A stretch of DNA of 64,000 nucleotides, taken from contig CAZUMW010000020.1 of NCBI GenBank assembly GCA_964621615.1, positions 1 through 64,000 on the forward strand. The letters run 5' to 3'. Positions 16,891 through 24,808 of this stretch are shown here, one piece after another (position 1 is the first letter of the stretch; every line of letters starts with the position of its first letter). A program made the translations under genes and the position numbers. Source of the DNA: CAZUMW01 sp964621615 (GTDB taxonomy: Bacteria; Desulfobacterota; WTBG01; CAIYCZ01; CAIRTM01). The notes under the pieces were generated by a model. That model saw only the letters and a list, made by a program, of their open reading frames with translations. It was not told where the DNA came from and made no database searches.

Positions 16891-17083
16891 GCGGCGGACA
16901 CGCTTTGTTTAGTCCGCCCTACGCGTGGTAGATGTTGGAATTTGGCTGGGTGGACACGGATGTGTCCACCGAATACGGAGCATTAAGGGTGGTGCAATTG
17001 CGGCGGACACGCTTTGTTTAGTCCGCCCTACGGGATAGATGATGGAATTTGCGTAGGGTGGACACGGATGTGTCCACCGATTC
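16891..17083. repeat. REP-like hairpin array 3
   Basis: B units at 16892 and 17003 and A units at 16949 and 17058, same order and spacing as array 1. It ends 17 nt before the stop of the VapC-type gene on the other strand. Confidence 0.88.
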
Positions 17084-17099
17084 AAAACCTGAAGCGGGA

Positions 17100-17492
17100 T
17101 CATCGAATCCAGTTTTCCAGCCTGAGATTATCAAACCGGGAAAAATGTCGAATATTTCCGGTTACAAGCAGGGTGCAGGTTTCAACTGCTGTTGCGGCAA
17201 TCAGTACATCTGCATCCGCAAGCCGTTCTCCTTTTAACTCAAAGCGTGCCTTCATTAGACCGAATGTTCTCAGAATATTCATATTTGTGTGAATTACCGG
17301 TATGCTTATGATAAATTTATCGACAAGCTGAATATTTTTAGCAGGATGGGGTGATTTTTCGGCTCCATAATACAATTCTGCCACGGTCATAAAGGAAACC
17401 GCGACTTCTTCGGAATGCTTTTCCCGCTGTGTAATAATGTTTTTATTGCCGCGCAAAAGTTCTATGCAGATATCGGTATCAAGTAAAATCAC
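17100..17492 (-). CDS. VapC-type PIN-domain ribonuclease toxin
   Basis: 130 residues. The PIN-domain acidic residues are present in MILLDTDICIELLRG, VSFMTVAELYYGA and ADADVLIAATAV. The last part, LLVTGNIRHFSRFDNLRLENW, is the usual C-terminal PIN motif. It starts at a GTG that overlaps the antitoxin stop (GTGA). VapC toxins cleave tRNA or rRNA and are blocked by the partner protein. Confidence 0.92.
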   Translation of the reverse strand: MILLDTDICIELLRGNKNIITQREKHSEEVAVSFMTVAELYYGAEKSPHPAKNIQLVDKFIISIPVIHTNMNILRTFGLMKARFELKGERLADADVLIAATAVETCTLLVTGNIRHFSRFDNLRLENWIR

Positions 17493-17773
17493 AGGTCAAC
17501 CGGCCTTCCCGGTGTCCGCTTTTCCAGGATGTCATCAGTAATTTCATGTGCCGGCCGGCTGTCTTCCCACTGTCCGCAAAGATCCGTCCACAGGCTGATT
17601 TGTGATTGTCTGTCTACGAAAGTGTGCGGGGTGCTGGCAGAAGCGGTCCGGCGGACACTTGTTTCCAGAATTACAAGAATTTCATTGTTAATGCTGCGAC
17701 GGTCACGCCTGGATAATTTTTTTATTTTTTCAAACAGCTCTTCAGGGATGTTGCGTAGGGTAATGTTGGGCAT
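17489..17773 (-). CDS. FitA/VapB-type antitoxin
   Basis: 94 residues. The N-terminal ribbon-helix-helix (MPNITLRNIPEELFEKIKKL, RRSINNEILVILE) is that of FitA-like antitoxins, followed by a C-terminal toxin-binding tail. A GGAGG lies 8-9 nt before the ATG, and a palindromic operator candidate lies 30 nt upstream, consistent with autoregulation. Confidence 0.85.
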   Translation of the reverse strand: MPNITLRNIPEELFEKIKKLSRRDRRSINNEILVILETSVRRTASASTPHTFVDRQSQISLWTDLCGQWEDSRPAHEITDDILEKRTPGRPVDL

Positions 17774-17802
17774 ACTATCGCCTCCATAATGGATGCATAA
17801 TG

Positions 17803-17817
17803 ATACTATTTTAGTAT
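17803..17817 (-). promoter_or_regulatory. Palindromic operator candidate of VapBC-type module
   Basis: ATACTA-TTT-TAGTAT, perfect 6-bp arms, in the upstream region of the antitoxin gene. Another half-site (ATACTA) occurs at 17772-17777 over the start codon. Ribbon-helix-helix antitoxins usually bind such repeats. Confidence 0.55.
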
Positions 17818-17891
17818 GAAATTAGCAGTATTTCAAGTGGAGGGGAAAAAATTTTGTACATTCCCTCCGGAATTTCAGGTGTATAAGTTTG

Positions 17892-17929
17892 TGTTTTTGG
17901 GACTATAGAATGTTTTTGGGACTATAGAA
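17892..17929. repeat. Exact 19-bp tandem direct repeat
   Basis: TGTTTTTGGGACTATAGAA occurs twice head to tail in a 230-nt spacer between the antitoxin and a tiny ORF. No coding or transposon end is recognised around it. Confidence 0.85.
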
Positions 17930-17970
17930 GCATAAACCATAATTTTGCAATTAGTGAGTAGGTGGCGAGT

Positions 17971-17999
17971 TTCACCACATCGTCGACACATTGTATAAT
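17971..17999 (+). promoter_or_regulatory. Promoter of a 23-codon ORF
   Basis: TTCACC (17971-17976), 17 nt, then a perfect TATAAT (17994-17999). It is 25 nt upstream of an ATG with a good ribosome-binding site. Confidence 0.5.
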
Positions 18000-18024
18000 C
18001 TCGGACCAGAAAGGAGAATATACA

Positions 18025-18096
18025 ATGGCAAACAAAACACAGGAACAGCGATCAGGAAATCCTGCTTCGCAAACGATGCTTACAATTAAAGAATGA
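18025..18096 (+). pseudogene. Short ORF with promoter and RBS, probable gene remnant
   Basis: 23 codons (MANKTQEQRSGNPASQTMLT...) with AAAGGAG 8 nt before the ATG and a TATAAT promoter. The signals of a normal gene are kept but the frame stops 20 nt before a type A repeat (array 4). It may be a 5' end left after a deletion, or a genuine small protein. The product is not recognised. Confidence 0.35.
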
Positions 18097-18117
18097 AGTC
18101 AAAACCGTAACACAGCA

Positions 18118-18560
18118 GGGTGGACAGTGAGGTGTCCACCGATTGAGAAGAGCAATTGCGGCGGACACGCTTCGCTTAGCCCGCCCTACGGTATGAGATT
18201 GTGGAAATTGGGTAGAGTAGGGTGGACACGNNNNNNNNNNNNNNNNNNNNNNNNNNNNNNNNNNNNNNNNNNNNNNNNNNNNNNNNNNNNNNNNNNNNNN
18301 NNNNNNNNNNNNNNNNNNNNNNNNNNNNNNGATGTGTCCACCGAATACGGAGAGTTGGTGGCTGTGAAATTACGGCGGACACGCTTCGCTTAGTCCGCCC
18401 TACGGGGATAGGTGATGAAGTTTGTGTAGGGTGGACACGGATGTGTCCACCGAATACGGAGAGTTGGTGGCTGTGAAATTACGGCGGACACGCTGCGCTT
18501 AGTCCGCCCTACGGGGATAGGTGATGAAATTTGTGTAGGTGGACACGGATGTGTCCACCG
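18118..18560. repeat. REP-like hairpin array 4 with scaffold gap
   Basis: A units at about 18119, 18224 (interrupted by N), 18430 and 18537; B units at 18160, 18373 and 18483. The run of N sits exactly inside an A hairpin loop, so extra copies may be missing. Confidence 0.88.
18231..18330. other. Assembly gap (100 N)
   Basis: Exactly 100 N between GGACACG and GATGTGTCC of type A hairpins. The round number means true length is unknown. Confidence 0.98.
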
Positions 18561-18751
18561 ATACAGCTGAAGCGGTTTTGTCCTTGGCACCGACCCGCAT
18601 TAATTCTTGATTTGTCCATACAGGTAATGTACATTTAAAATTTATTATTACGGTGCTTTTTAATATGCTGGACAAGACAGGGGCGGGGCAAATGGTCCCC
18701 GGTGGTGCCTGTAATCATGCAAACAGATTGTCATGGGGGCAGGGAAATGCA

Positions 18752-19495
18752 GTGAAAAAAGCGCACACCTATTTTTGTATCATTTGTTTGGCGTTCGCCG
18801 TGCTGCAGGCCGGGCCTGCGTTCGGAGAGGAGGAAGAGCAAAACGTTATCATCGAGCGCAATCTTTTTGATCCGGAGCGGAAAAAATGGGAGGAGGAAAA
18901 GAAGCCTGAGGTAAAGCAGCCGGCCATACAGCCTGACAAAGACCGGTATAATGTAAATGCGATCCTGCTGTTCGGTACGGTTATTCACAGAGATGAGCGC
19001 TATGCAATTCTGCGGACAGGCAAGGGCAGCAACAGAAGCACCAGGACGCCCTATACAACCGGTGATTACATAAAGGGGTACCTTGTTGCCGAAATCAACC
19101 CTCGCAGCGTAGTGCTGAAGGATGAAGACACGCAGGAGGAGTTTGTCCTGTTTATAAATGATGAGGGCAAGCACCGTGTAGCGGAAAAAACCGACATTAC
19201 CGAGGAGGCCCCGGCTGAGGATGCTGAGGAGGCAGCGCAGGAGGGGACGGATGTTGCTGCTGATGACAAAAAGAAAAAAAAGGAAATGCCGCCTCCCAAA
19301 AAGGCGCAGACATCGGCGTTTTTGAAAAAAAGGCTTGAGCGGCATGTGAAGATACTGAAGCGCAAGAAAAGCGATCTGGTCATAAAGCAGGCCGAGCGCG
19401 ATTATGAAAAGCTCAAGCGCCTTATGCCGTTTATGAATGAGGAGGAGCGCCGGAATATCATTGAGCTGAGAAAGCAGCTCGATGCGATAAAATGA
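18752..19495 (+). CDS. Periplasmic GspC/PulC-like protein with coiled-coil tail
   Basis: 247 residues from the GTG at 18752, which puts a signal sequence right at the N-terminus (AFGEE cleavage region). An upstream ATG at 18653 would add 33 unconvincing residues. After the signal, IERNLFDPERKKW and the segment ILLFGTVIHRDERYAILR, YTTGDYIKGYLVAEI, VVLKDEDTQEEFVLFI recall the homology region of type II secretion GspC/PilP-like proteins. Then follow an acidic Ala/Glu linker, a Lys run and a highly charged helical tail. No gsp or pil genes are near. The function is unknown; the GspC relation is a motif-level inference. Confidence 0.65.
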   Translation: MKKAHTYFCIICLAFAVLQAGPAFGEEEEQNVIIERNLFDPERKKWEEEKKPEVKQPAIQPDKDRYNVNAILLFGTVIHRDERYAILRTGKGSNRSTRTPYTTGDYIKGYLVAEINPRSVVLKDEDTQEEFVLFINDEGKHRVAEKTDITEEAPAEDAEEAAQEGTDVAADDKKKKKEMPPPKKAQTSAFLKKRLERHVKILKRKKSDLVIKQAERDYEKLKRLMPFMNEEERRNIIELRKQLDAIK

Positions 19496-19536
19496 CGAAA
19501 TATATCCGCCCCACGGAATGAGATTGTGGAAAGCCG

Positions 19537-19932
19537 GCGGCGGACACGCTTTGCTTAGTCCGCCCTACGATATGATATTGTGGAAATTGGGTAGGGTGGA
19601 CACGGAGGTGTCCACCGATTGTGGAAAGCTGGCGGCGGTTACATTGCGGCGGACACGCTTTGCTTAGTCNNNNNNNNNNNNNNNNNNNNNNNNNNNNNNN
19701 NNNNNNNNNNNNNNNNNNNNNNNNNNNNNNNNNNNNNNNNNNNNNNNNNNNNNNNNNNNNNNNNNNNNNCGCCCTACGATATGAGATTGTGGAAATTGGG
19801 TAGTGGACACGGATGTGTCCACCGATTGTGGAGATCTGGCGGCGGTTACATTGCGGCGGACACGCTTTGCTTAGTCCGCCCTACGATATGAGATTGTGGA
19901 AATTGGGTAGTGGACACGGATGTGTCCACCGG
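19537..19932. repeat. REP-like hairpin array 5 (left of RAYT1)
   Basis: B units at 19537, 19646 (cut by N), 19769 (remainder after N) and 19856; A units at 19597, 19804 and 19911. The last A hairpin ends 26 nt before the RAYT1 start codon. Confidence 0.88.
19670..19769. other. Assembly gap (100 N)
   Basis: It lies within the 3' arm of a type B hairpin (GCTTAGTC...CGCCCTACG), as expected if reads from different copies could not be placed. Confidence 0.98.
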
Positions 19933-19957
19933 TTATTAAAAGAAAAGCACCTCTATC

Positions 19958-20479
19958 ATGGGCAACTATCGCAGGGTATACAAAAAAGGGGCCTGTTATT
20001 TTTTTACGGTGGTAACTCATAAGCGCCGGAAGATATTTCAAACCGAGGAGGCAATAACAAGAATCCGGGATGCGTTTAACAGGGTAATACAATCCCGCCC
20101 GTTTCACATTGATGCGATTGTGGTGCTTCCTGATCACATACACAGCTTATGGCTGTTGCCTGAAAATGATGCCGATTATTCAAACAGGTGGATGCTGATT
20201 AAAAGGTATTTTTCCATAGGATGCAAAGCAGCTGCAAACAGTCGAAGGGAAAAGCAGATATGGCAGAGACGGTTCTGGGAACATACTGTACGGGATGATA
20301 ATGACTGGCGGCGGCATATGGATTATATACACTATAACCCGGTTAAGCATGGGTATGTTGTTCGACCTGCTGACTGGAAATACAGTTCATTTTGCCGTGC
20401 TGTACACAAAGGATATTATGCAGATAACTGGGGTGTGCATGAACCACCTGAGACAGTGCGTGATATGTGGTATGAGTAG
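19958..20479 (+). CDS. REP-associated tyrosine transposase (RAYT1)
   Basis: A 173-residue Y1 HUH transposase of the IS200-like RAYT family. The metal-binding HUH motif is LPDHIHSLW; the catalytic Tyr lies in MDYIHYNPVKHGYV, with a C-terminal ADWKYSSF typical of RAYTs. RAYTs bind and nick REP hairpins as single strands and are thought to spread them, without being mobile themselves. This gene is flanked on both sides, within tens of nt, by the largest A/B hairpin arrays of the window, so it is the natural candidate for their mobilising enzyme. It appears full-length. Confidence 0.93.
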   Translation: MGNYRRVYKKGACYFFTVVTHKRRKIFQTEEAITRIRDAFNRVIQSRPFHIDAIVVLPDHIHSLWLLPENDADYSNRWMLIKRYFSIGCKAAANSRREKQIWQRRFWEHTVRDDNDWRRHMDYIHYNPVKHGYVVRPADWKYSSFCRAVHKGYYADNWGVHEPPETVRDMWYE

Positions 20480-20483
20480 GCTG

Positions 20484-21103
20484 ATTACGGCGGACACGCT
20501 TCGCTTAGTCCGCCCCGCGGTATGATATTATGGAAGTTGGGTAGGGTGGACACGGATGTGTCCACCGATTGTGGAGAGCTGGCGGCGGTGAGACAGCGGC
20601 GGACACGCTTCGCTTAGTCCGCCCCGCGGTATGATATTGTGGAAGTTGGGTAGGGTGGACACGGATGTATACACCGATTGTGGAGAGCTGGCGGTGGTTA
20701 CACAGCGGCGGACACGCTTNNNNNNNNNNNNNNNNNNNNNNNNNNNNNNNNNNNNNNNNNNNNNNNNNNNNNNNNNNNNNNNNNNNNNNNNNNNNNNNNN
20801 NNNNNNNNNNNNNNNNNNNCGCTTAGTCCGCCCTACGATATGAGATTGTGGAAATTGGGTAGGGTGGACACGGATGTGTCCACCGATTGTGGAGAGCCGG
20901 CGGCGGTTACATTGCGGCGGACACGCTTCGCTTAGTCCGCCCTAGGGTATGATATTATGGAAGTTGGGTAGGGTGGACGGAGGTATACACCGATTGTGGA
21001 GAGCTGGCGGCGGTTACACGGCGGCGGACACGCTTCGCTTAGTCCGCCCTACGATATGAGATTGTGGAAATTGGGTAGGGTGGACACGGACGTGTCCACC
21101 AAA
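20484..21103. repeat. REP-like hairpin array 6 (right of RAYT1)
   Basis: It begins seven nt after the RAYT1 stop and ends 26 nt before purSL. It holds five A units (20546, 20654 with GTATACACC variant, 20863, 20971 variant, 21080) and five to six B units, some ending GTCCGCCCCGCGG instead of CCCTACGG. Variants GGAGGTATACACC and GGATGTATACACC break one A arm. Confidence 0.88.
20720..20819. other. Assembly gap (100 N)
   Basis: It falls within a type B hairpin of array 6, between GACACGCTT and CGCTTAGTCC. Confidence 0.98.
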
Positions 21104-21128
21104 TTGAACAGCAGAAGGTCCAGCTGCA

Positions 21129-24107
21129 ATGGCACACAGAATTGAAGTCGGCTACAAAGACGGGTATGCAGATCCTGCAGGCGAGAAGGTGCATCGGCGG
21201 ATACGGGAAGAGCTGGGGCTTGAGGCCGGTACAGTGCGAACCGTTTCGGTGTATACGCTTGACATGCAGCTCTCGCGTGAGGAGCTTGAAGCGCTTGCGC
21301 GCGGGCCGATGTCCGACCCGGTGGTGCAGCGCTACAGCATCGACCGGCCGCTTGCGTCGGATTTTTCATGGCTGGTCGAGGTGGGGCTGAAGCCCGGCGT
21401 TACCGACAACCCGGGGCGCACGGCCAGAGAGGCTGCGGTTCAGTGTATCGGCAGAACGCCCCCTGAGAACGAAAAAATCTATGCATCACAGCAGTACCTG
21501 TTTTACGGCGATCTTTCCCGGGAGCAGGTGCAGCGGATCGCCGGCGAGCTGCTTGCAAACGATCTCATTCAGCACACGGTTATTGTCGCCGCTGCAGATT
21601 TCGATCAAAAGAAGGGAATGCCCCCCCACGTGCCGCGCGTGGCCGGCACGGCTGAAATTAGCGTTGACCATATTGATGTCAGAGTCGATGACGAGGCGCT
21701 CGAGCAGCTGAGCCGGGAGCGCCTGCTTGCGCTGAACCTCGAGGAAATGGCTGCTGTCAGGGCATACCTCGATCGCAGCGATGTACAGGCCGAGCGCCGC
21801 GCCCGCGGGCTTGACGATCAGATTACCGATGTTGAGCTCGAGGCTGTAGCGCAGACGTGGTCTGAGCACTGCAAGCATAAAATTTTTAATGCCCGCATCC
21901 GCTACACGGACGAAACCGGCACGGCCGTGACCATCGACAGCCTTTTTGATACCTGCATTAAAGCGGCTACCCGGACCGTGCGCGAGCGCCTGGGCGATCG
22001 GGACTGGTGCCTGTCCGTTTTTAAAGACAATGCCGGCGTTATCGCCTGGGACGATGAGTACAGCCTGGTGTTCAAGGTTGAAACCCACAACAGCCCTTCT
22101 GCGCTCGACCCGTACGGCGGTGCCCTGACCGGCATCGTCGGGGTCAACCGTGATACGCTCGGGACCGGCAAGGCTGCCAGGCTTATTTTCAATACGGACG
22201 TGTTCTGTTTTGCCTCCCCCTTTTACACCCAGACGCTGCCCCCGCGCATCCTGCACCCCCGCCGCATTCTCGAAGGCGTGCGCGAAGGCGTGGAGCACGG
22301 GGGGAACAAAAGCGGCATACCGACAGTGAACGGGAGCATTGTGTTTGATGACCGGTTTCTGGGCAAGCCGCTGGTGTACTGCGGCACCGGGGGCATTATG
22401 CCGCGGCAGGTTCGGGGAGAGCCCTCTGAGGAAAAAGCAGCGCGCCCGGGCGATCTTATCGTTATGGCTGGCGGCCGTATCGGAAAAGACGGCATCCACG
22501 GCGCCACGTTTTCATCGGAAGAGCTGCACGAGGGCTCTCCGGTAACGGCGGTGCAGATCGGCGATCCCATAACGCAAAAGCGCATGGCAGATTTTATACT
22601 CGAAGCACGGGACCGGGGCCTGTTCCGGTGCATTACGGATAACGGCGCCGGGGGGCTCTCCTCGTCGGTCGGGGAAATGGCGGAATTCAGCGGGGGGTGC
22701 GAGCTCGATCTGAAGCAGGCGCCGCTCAAATACAGCGGCCTGCAGCCCTGGGAAATACTGGTCTCCGAATCACAGGAGAGAATGACATTTGCGGTTGATC
22801 CTGACAGCATAGATACGTTTTTGTGGCTTGCCGGGCAGATGTGGGTTGAGGCGACCGTGCTGGGAACGTTTACCGATTCGGGATATTTTCATATCCTCTA
22901 TGGCGATCGCACCGTTGCCTTTCTCAGTATGGATTTTCTGCACGGGGGCGTCCCGCAATTGAAGCTGAATGCGGTGTGGCAGCCTCGCCGGAGGGCCGCA
23001 GAAGACCCGCCGCCTCCGCGGGATCTTTGCACAGCGCTTACCGGGCTGCTGTCGATGCTGAATGTCTGCAGCAAGGAGTGGGCGGTGCGCCAGTATGATC
23101 ACGAGGTGCAGGGCTCAAGCGTTATAAAGCCGCTGTGCGGCGTTGTTGAGGACGGCCCCAGCGATGCTGCGGTTTTGCGTCCCCTGCTTGATCGCATGAG
23201 GGGGATAGTGGTCAGTCACGGCATCTGCCCGCGATATTCAGATATCGATGCCTATCACATGATGGCGTGCGCCATTGACGAGGCGCTGAGAAATTATCTG
23301 TGTGTGGGCGGAAGCCTCGAGGGAATCGCCGGGCTCGACAACTTCTGCTGGTGCGATCCCGTTCAGTCTGTGAAAACCCCTGACGGCGAGCACAAGCTTG
23401 CGCAGCTGGTGCGCGCAAACAGGGCGCTGTATGATTACTGCACCGCCTATATGATTCCCTGCATTTCCGGTAAAGACAGCATGAAAAACGATTACCTCAT
23501 CGGAGATCATAAGATTTCGATACCCCCCACGGTTTTGTTTTCTCTTATAGGGCCGATTGAGGATGTGCGCCGGGCCCTCACCATGGACGCCAAGAGGGAG
23601 GGAGATATCGTCTATGTGCTGGGGGTGACGCGCAATGAAACCGGCGCCTCTGAGTACTGCGCCATGCACGGGCTTCCGGGAGGGGCGGTACCCCGGGTTG
23701 ATGCAGCCGCTGCTCTTGCGCGGTACCGGTGCCTGAGCGCAGCCATAGCGCAGGGCCTTGTGCGCTCATGCCATGACTGCTCGGACGGGGGCCTTGGCGT
23801 TGCACTCGCGGAAACCGCGTTTTCGGGAAACCTGGGAATGACGATTGATCTGGGCACTGTTCCGTCAGATGGGATCGACAGAGACGATATCCTGCTCTTT
23901 TCAGAAACGCAGAGCCGGTTTGTCGTTACGGTTGCCCCCGAAGCGGCAGCCGAATTTGAAAAGGTTATGCAGGGAGCCGATTGTGCCCGGGCGGGCAGGA
24001 TAACCGGTGACGGCGTGTTTGAGCTAGCAGGCCTGAGCGGGTCCGCGGTGGTGCGCGAGCAGGTGAGCGCGCTCAAGGAGGCCTGGCAGAAAACGCTGCG
24101 CTTTTGA
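21129..24107 (+). CDS. purL: Phosphoribosylformylglycinamidine synthase, PurS-PurL fusion
   Basis: 992 residues; catalyses ATP-dependent conversion of FGAR to FGAM in purine synthesis using ammonia from PurQ. The first about 200 residues consist of two PurS-like alpha/beta units (MAHRIEVGYKDGYAD..., FSWLVEVGLKPGVTDNPG...). PurL proper follows, with WSEHCKHKIFNA (catalytic His), VETHNSPSALDPYGGALTG, GGNKSGIPTVNG and ISGKDSMKND. No glutaminase domain is fused; it is supplied by purQ at 24805. AAGG 12 nt upstream is a modest ribosome-binding site. A REP array precedes it and a RAYT gene separates it from purQ. No defects are seen. Confidence 0.95.
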   Translation: MAHRIEVGYKDGYADPAGEKVHRRIREELGLEAGTVRTVSVYTLDMQLSREELEALARGPMSDPVVQRYSIDRPLASDFSWLVEVGLKPGVTDNPGRTAREAAVQCIGRTPPENEKIYASQQYLFYGDLSREQVQRIAGELLANDLIQHTVIVAAADFDQKKGMPPHVPRVAGTAEISVDHIDVRVDDEALEQLSRERLLALNLEEMAAVRAYLDRSDVQAERRARGLDDQITDVELEAVAQTWSEHCKHKIFNARIRYTDETGTAVTIDSLFDTCIKAATRTVRERLGDRDWCLSVFKDNAGVIAWDDEYSLVFKVETHNSPSALDPYGGALTGIVGVNRDTLGTGKAARLIFNTDVFCFASPFYTQTLPPRILHPRRILEGVREGVEHGGNKSGIPTVNGSIVFDDRFLGKPLVYCGTGGIMPRQVRGEPSEEKAARPGDLIVMAGGRIGKDGIHGATFSSEELHEGSPVTAVQIGDPITQKRMADFILEARDRGLFRCITDNGAGGLSSSVGEMAEFSGGCELDLKQAPLKYSGLQPWEILVSESQERMTFAVDPDSIDTFLWLAGQMWVEATVLGTFTDSGYFHILYGDRTVAFLSMDFLHGGVPQLKLNAVWQPRRRAAEDPPPPRDLCTALTGLLSMLNVCSKEWAVRQYDHEVQGSSVIKPLCGVVEDGPSDAAVLRPLLDRMRGIVVSHGICPRYSDIDAYHMMACAIDEALRNYLCVGGSLEGIAGLDNFCWCDPVQSVKTPDGEHKLAQLVRANRALYDYCTAYMIPCISGKDSMKNDYLIGDHKISIPPTVLFSLIGPIEDVRRALTMDAKREGDIVYVLGVTRNETGASEYCAMHGLPGGAVPRVDAAAALARYRCLSAAIAQGLVRSCHDCSDGGLGVALAETAFSGNLGMTIDLGTVPSDGIDRDDILLFSETQSRFVVTVAPEAAAEFEKVMQGADCARAGRITGDGVFELAGLSGSAVVREQVSALKEAWQKTLRF

Positions 24108-24111
24108 AGGG

Positions 24112-24172
24112 GTTCCGGATCGCATCCATGGAATAATTACCGTAGGGGCGGACACACCGTTCCGCCCGATCA
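24112..24172 (+). pseudogene. RAYT remnant with REP hairpin after purSL
   Basis: Four nt after the purSL stop, the plus strand reads VPDRIHGIITVGADTPFRPI, matching the RAYT2 internal segment MPDHIHGIIIVGADRRVRPI (24405-24460), also at DNA level. It includes a REP hairpin (GGGGCGGACACACCGTTCCGCCC). It is a piece of an earlier RAYT copy upstream of the intact one. Confidence 0.75.
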
Positions 24173-24178
24173 AACAGA

Positions 24179-24808
24179 ATGCACAATTCACGGACAAGAA
24201 AGCGAATCAGGTTAAAAGATTATGATTATTCAGAAAATGGATATTATTTTGTAACCGTTTGTACGGATAACAGGCAGGAGTTATTTGGCACAATCGAAGG
24301 TCCCCGGATAGTATTAAATGATGCGGGGAAAATGATCCAATTCTGGTGGTCGGAGATACCAACCCATTTTAAAGAAATTGCATTGGATCGATATGTTATC
24401 ATGCCGGATCATATTCACGGAATAATTATTGTAGGGGCGGACCGGCGTGTCCGCCCGATACAAATGAGGCACACATACGATGTCCCATCAATACATACCG
24501 GTTATATTCCCAATGATGAAAAATATAATGATATTACCATAAATTGTGGTGATGCAACCAATACCGGGCGGACACACCGGTCCGCCCCTACGGTGTCCGG
24601 TATTATGCAATGGTTCAAAACAATGACCACAAACAAATATATTCACCATGTTAAAACCGACAATTGGAAACCGTTTCGTAAACGTCTCCGGCAACGATCA
24701 TTTCATGATCACATCATCAGAAACGATCGATCGCTGAATGCCATCCGTAAATATATTGCTGAAAACCCGGTTAACGGAGAACAGGATAAACAAGGCGGCT
24801 GCATATGA
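24179..24808 (+). CDS. REP-associated tyrosine transposase (RAYT2)
   Basis: A 209-residue Y1 HUH transposase-family protein of a different subgroup from RAYT1: start RKRIRLKDYDYSENGYYFVT, HUH motif MPDHIHGIII, helix GIMQWFKTMTTNKYI, FHDHIIRN, catalytic Tyr in IRKYIAENP. Between the HUH motif and the helix lies a non-conserved insert of about 55 residues made of two REP hairpins in opposite orientation, translated as VGADRRVRP and GRTHRSAPT. The gene sits between purSL and purQ; its TGA overlaps the purQ ATG by 4 nt. Catalytic residues are intact, so it may be active. Confidence 0.9.
   Translation: MHNSRTRKRIRLKDYDYSENGYYFVTVCTDNRQELFGTIEGPRIVLNDAGKMIQFWWSEIPTHFKEIALDRYVIMPDHIHGIIIVGADRRVRPIQMRHTYDVPSIHTGYIPNDEKYNDITINCGDATNTGRTHRSAPTVSGIMQWFKTMTTNKYIHHVKTDNWKPFRKRLRQRSFHDHIIRNDRSLNAIRKYIAENPVNGEQDKQGGCI
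24428..24594. repeat. Inverted REP pair inside the RAYT2 coding region
   Basis: The left unit (24429-24459: GTAGGGGCGGACCGGCGTGT, then CCGCCCGATAC) and the right unit (24564-24594, its near-exact reverse complement) are about 105 nt apart. Each can form a hairpin and the two can pair with each other. Both are read through in frame. Confidence 0.85.

Noticed and set aside
14515..21103. Regularly spaced repeats resembling a CRISPR array
   Set aside because: The repeats alternate between two different hairpins. The sequence between them is itself similar from unit to unit, there are no unique spacers, and no cas genes are present. A RAYT gene explains them.
21486..22499. 337-codon open frame on the minus strand inside purSL
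   Set aside because: Antisense to a gene with clear PurL motifs; long shadow frames are common at high GC third positions.
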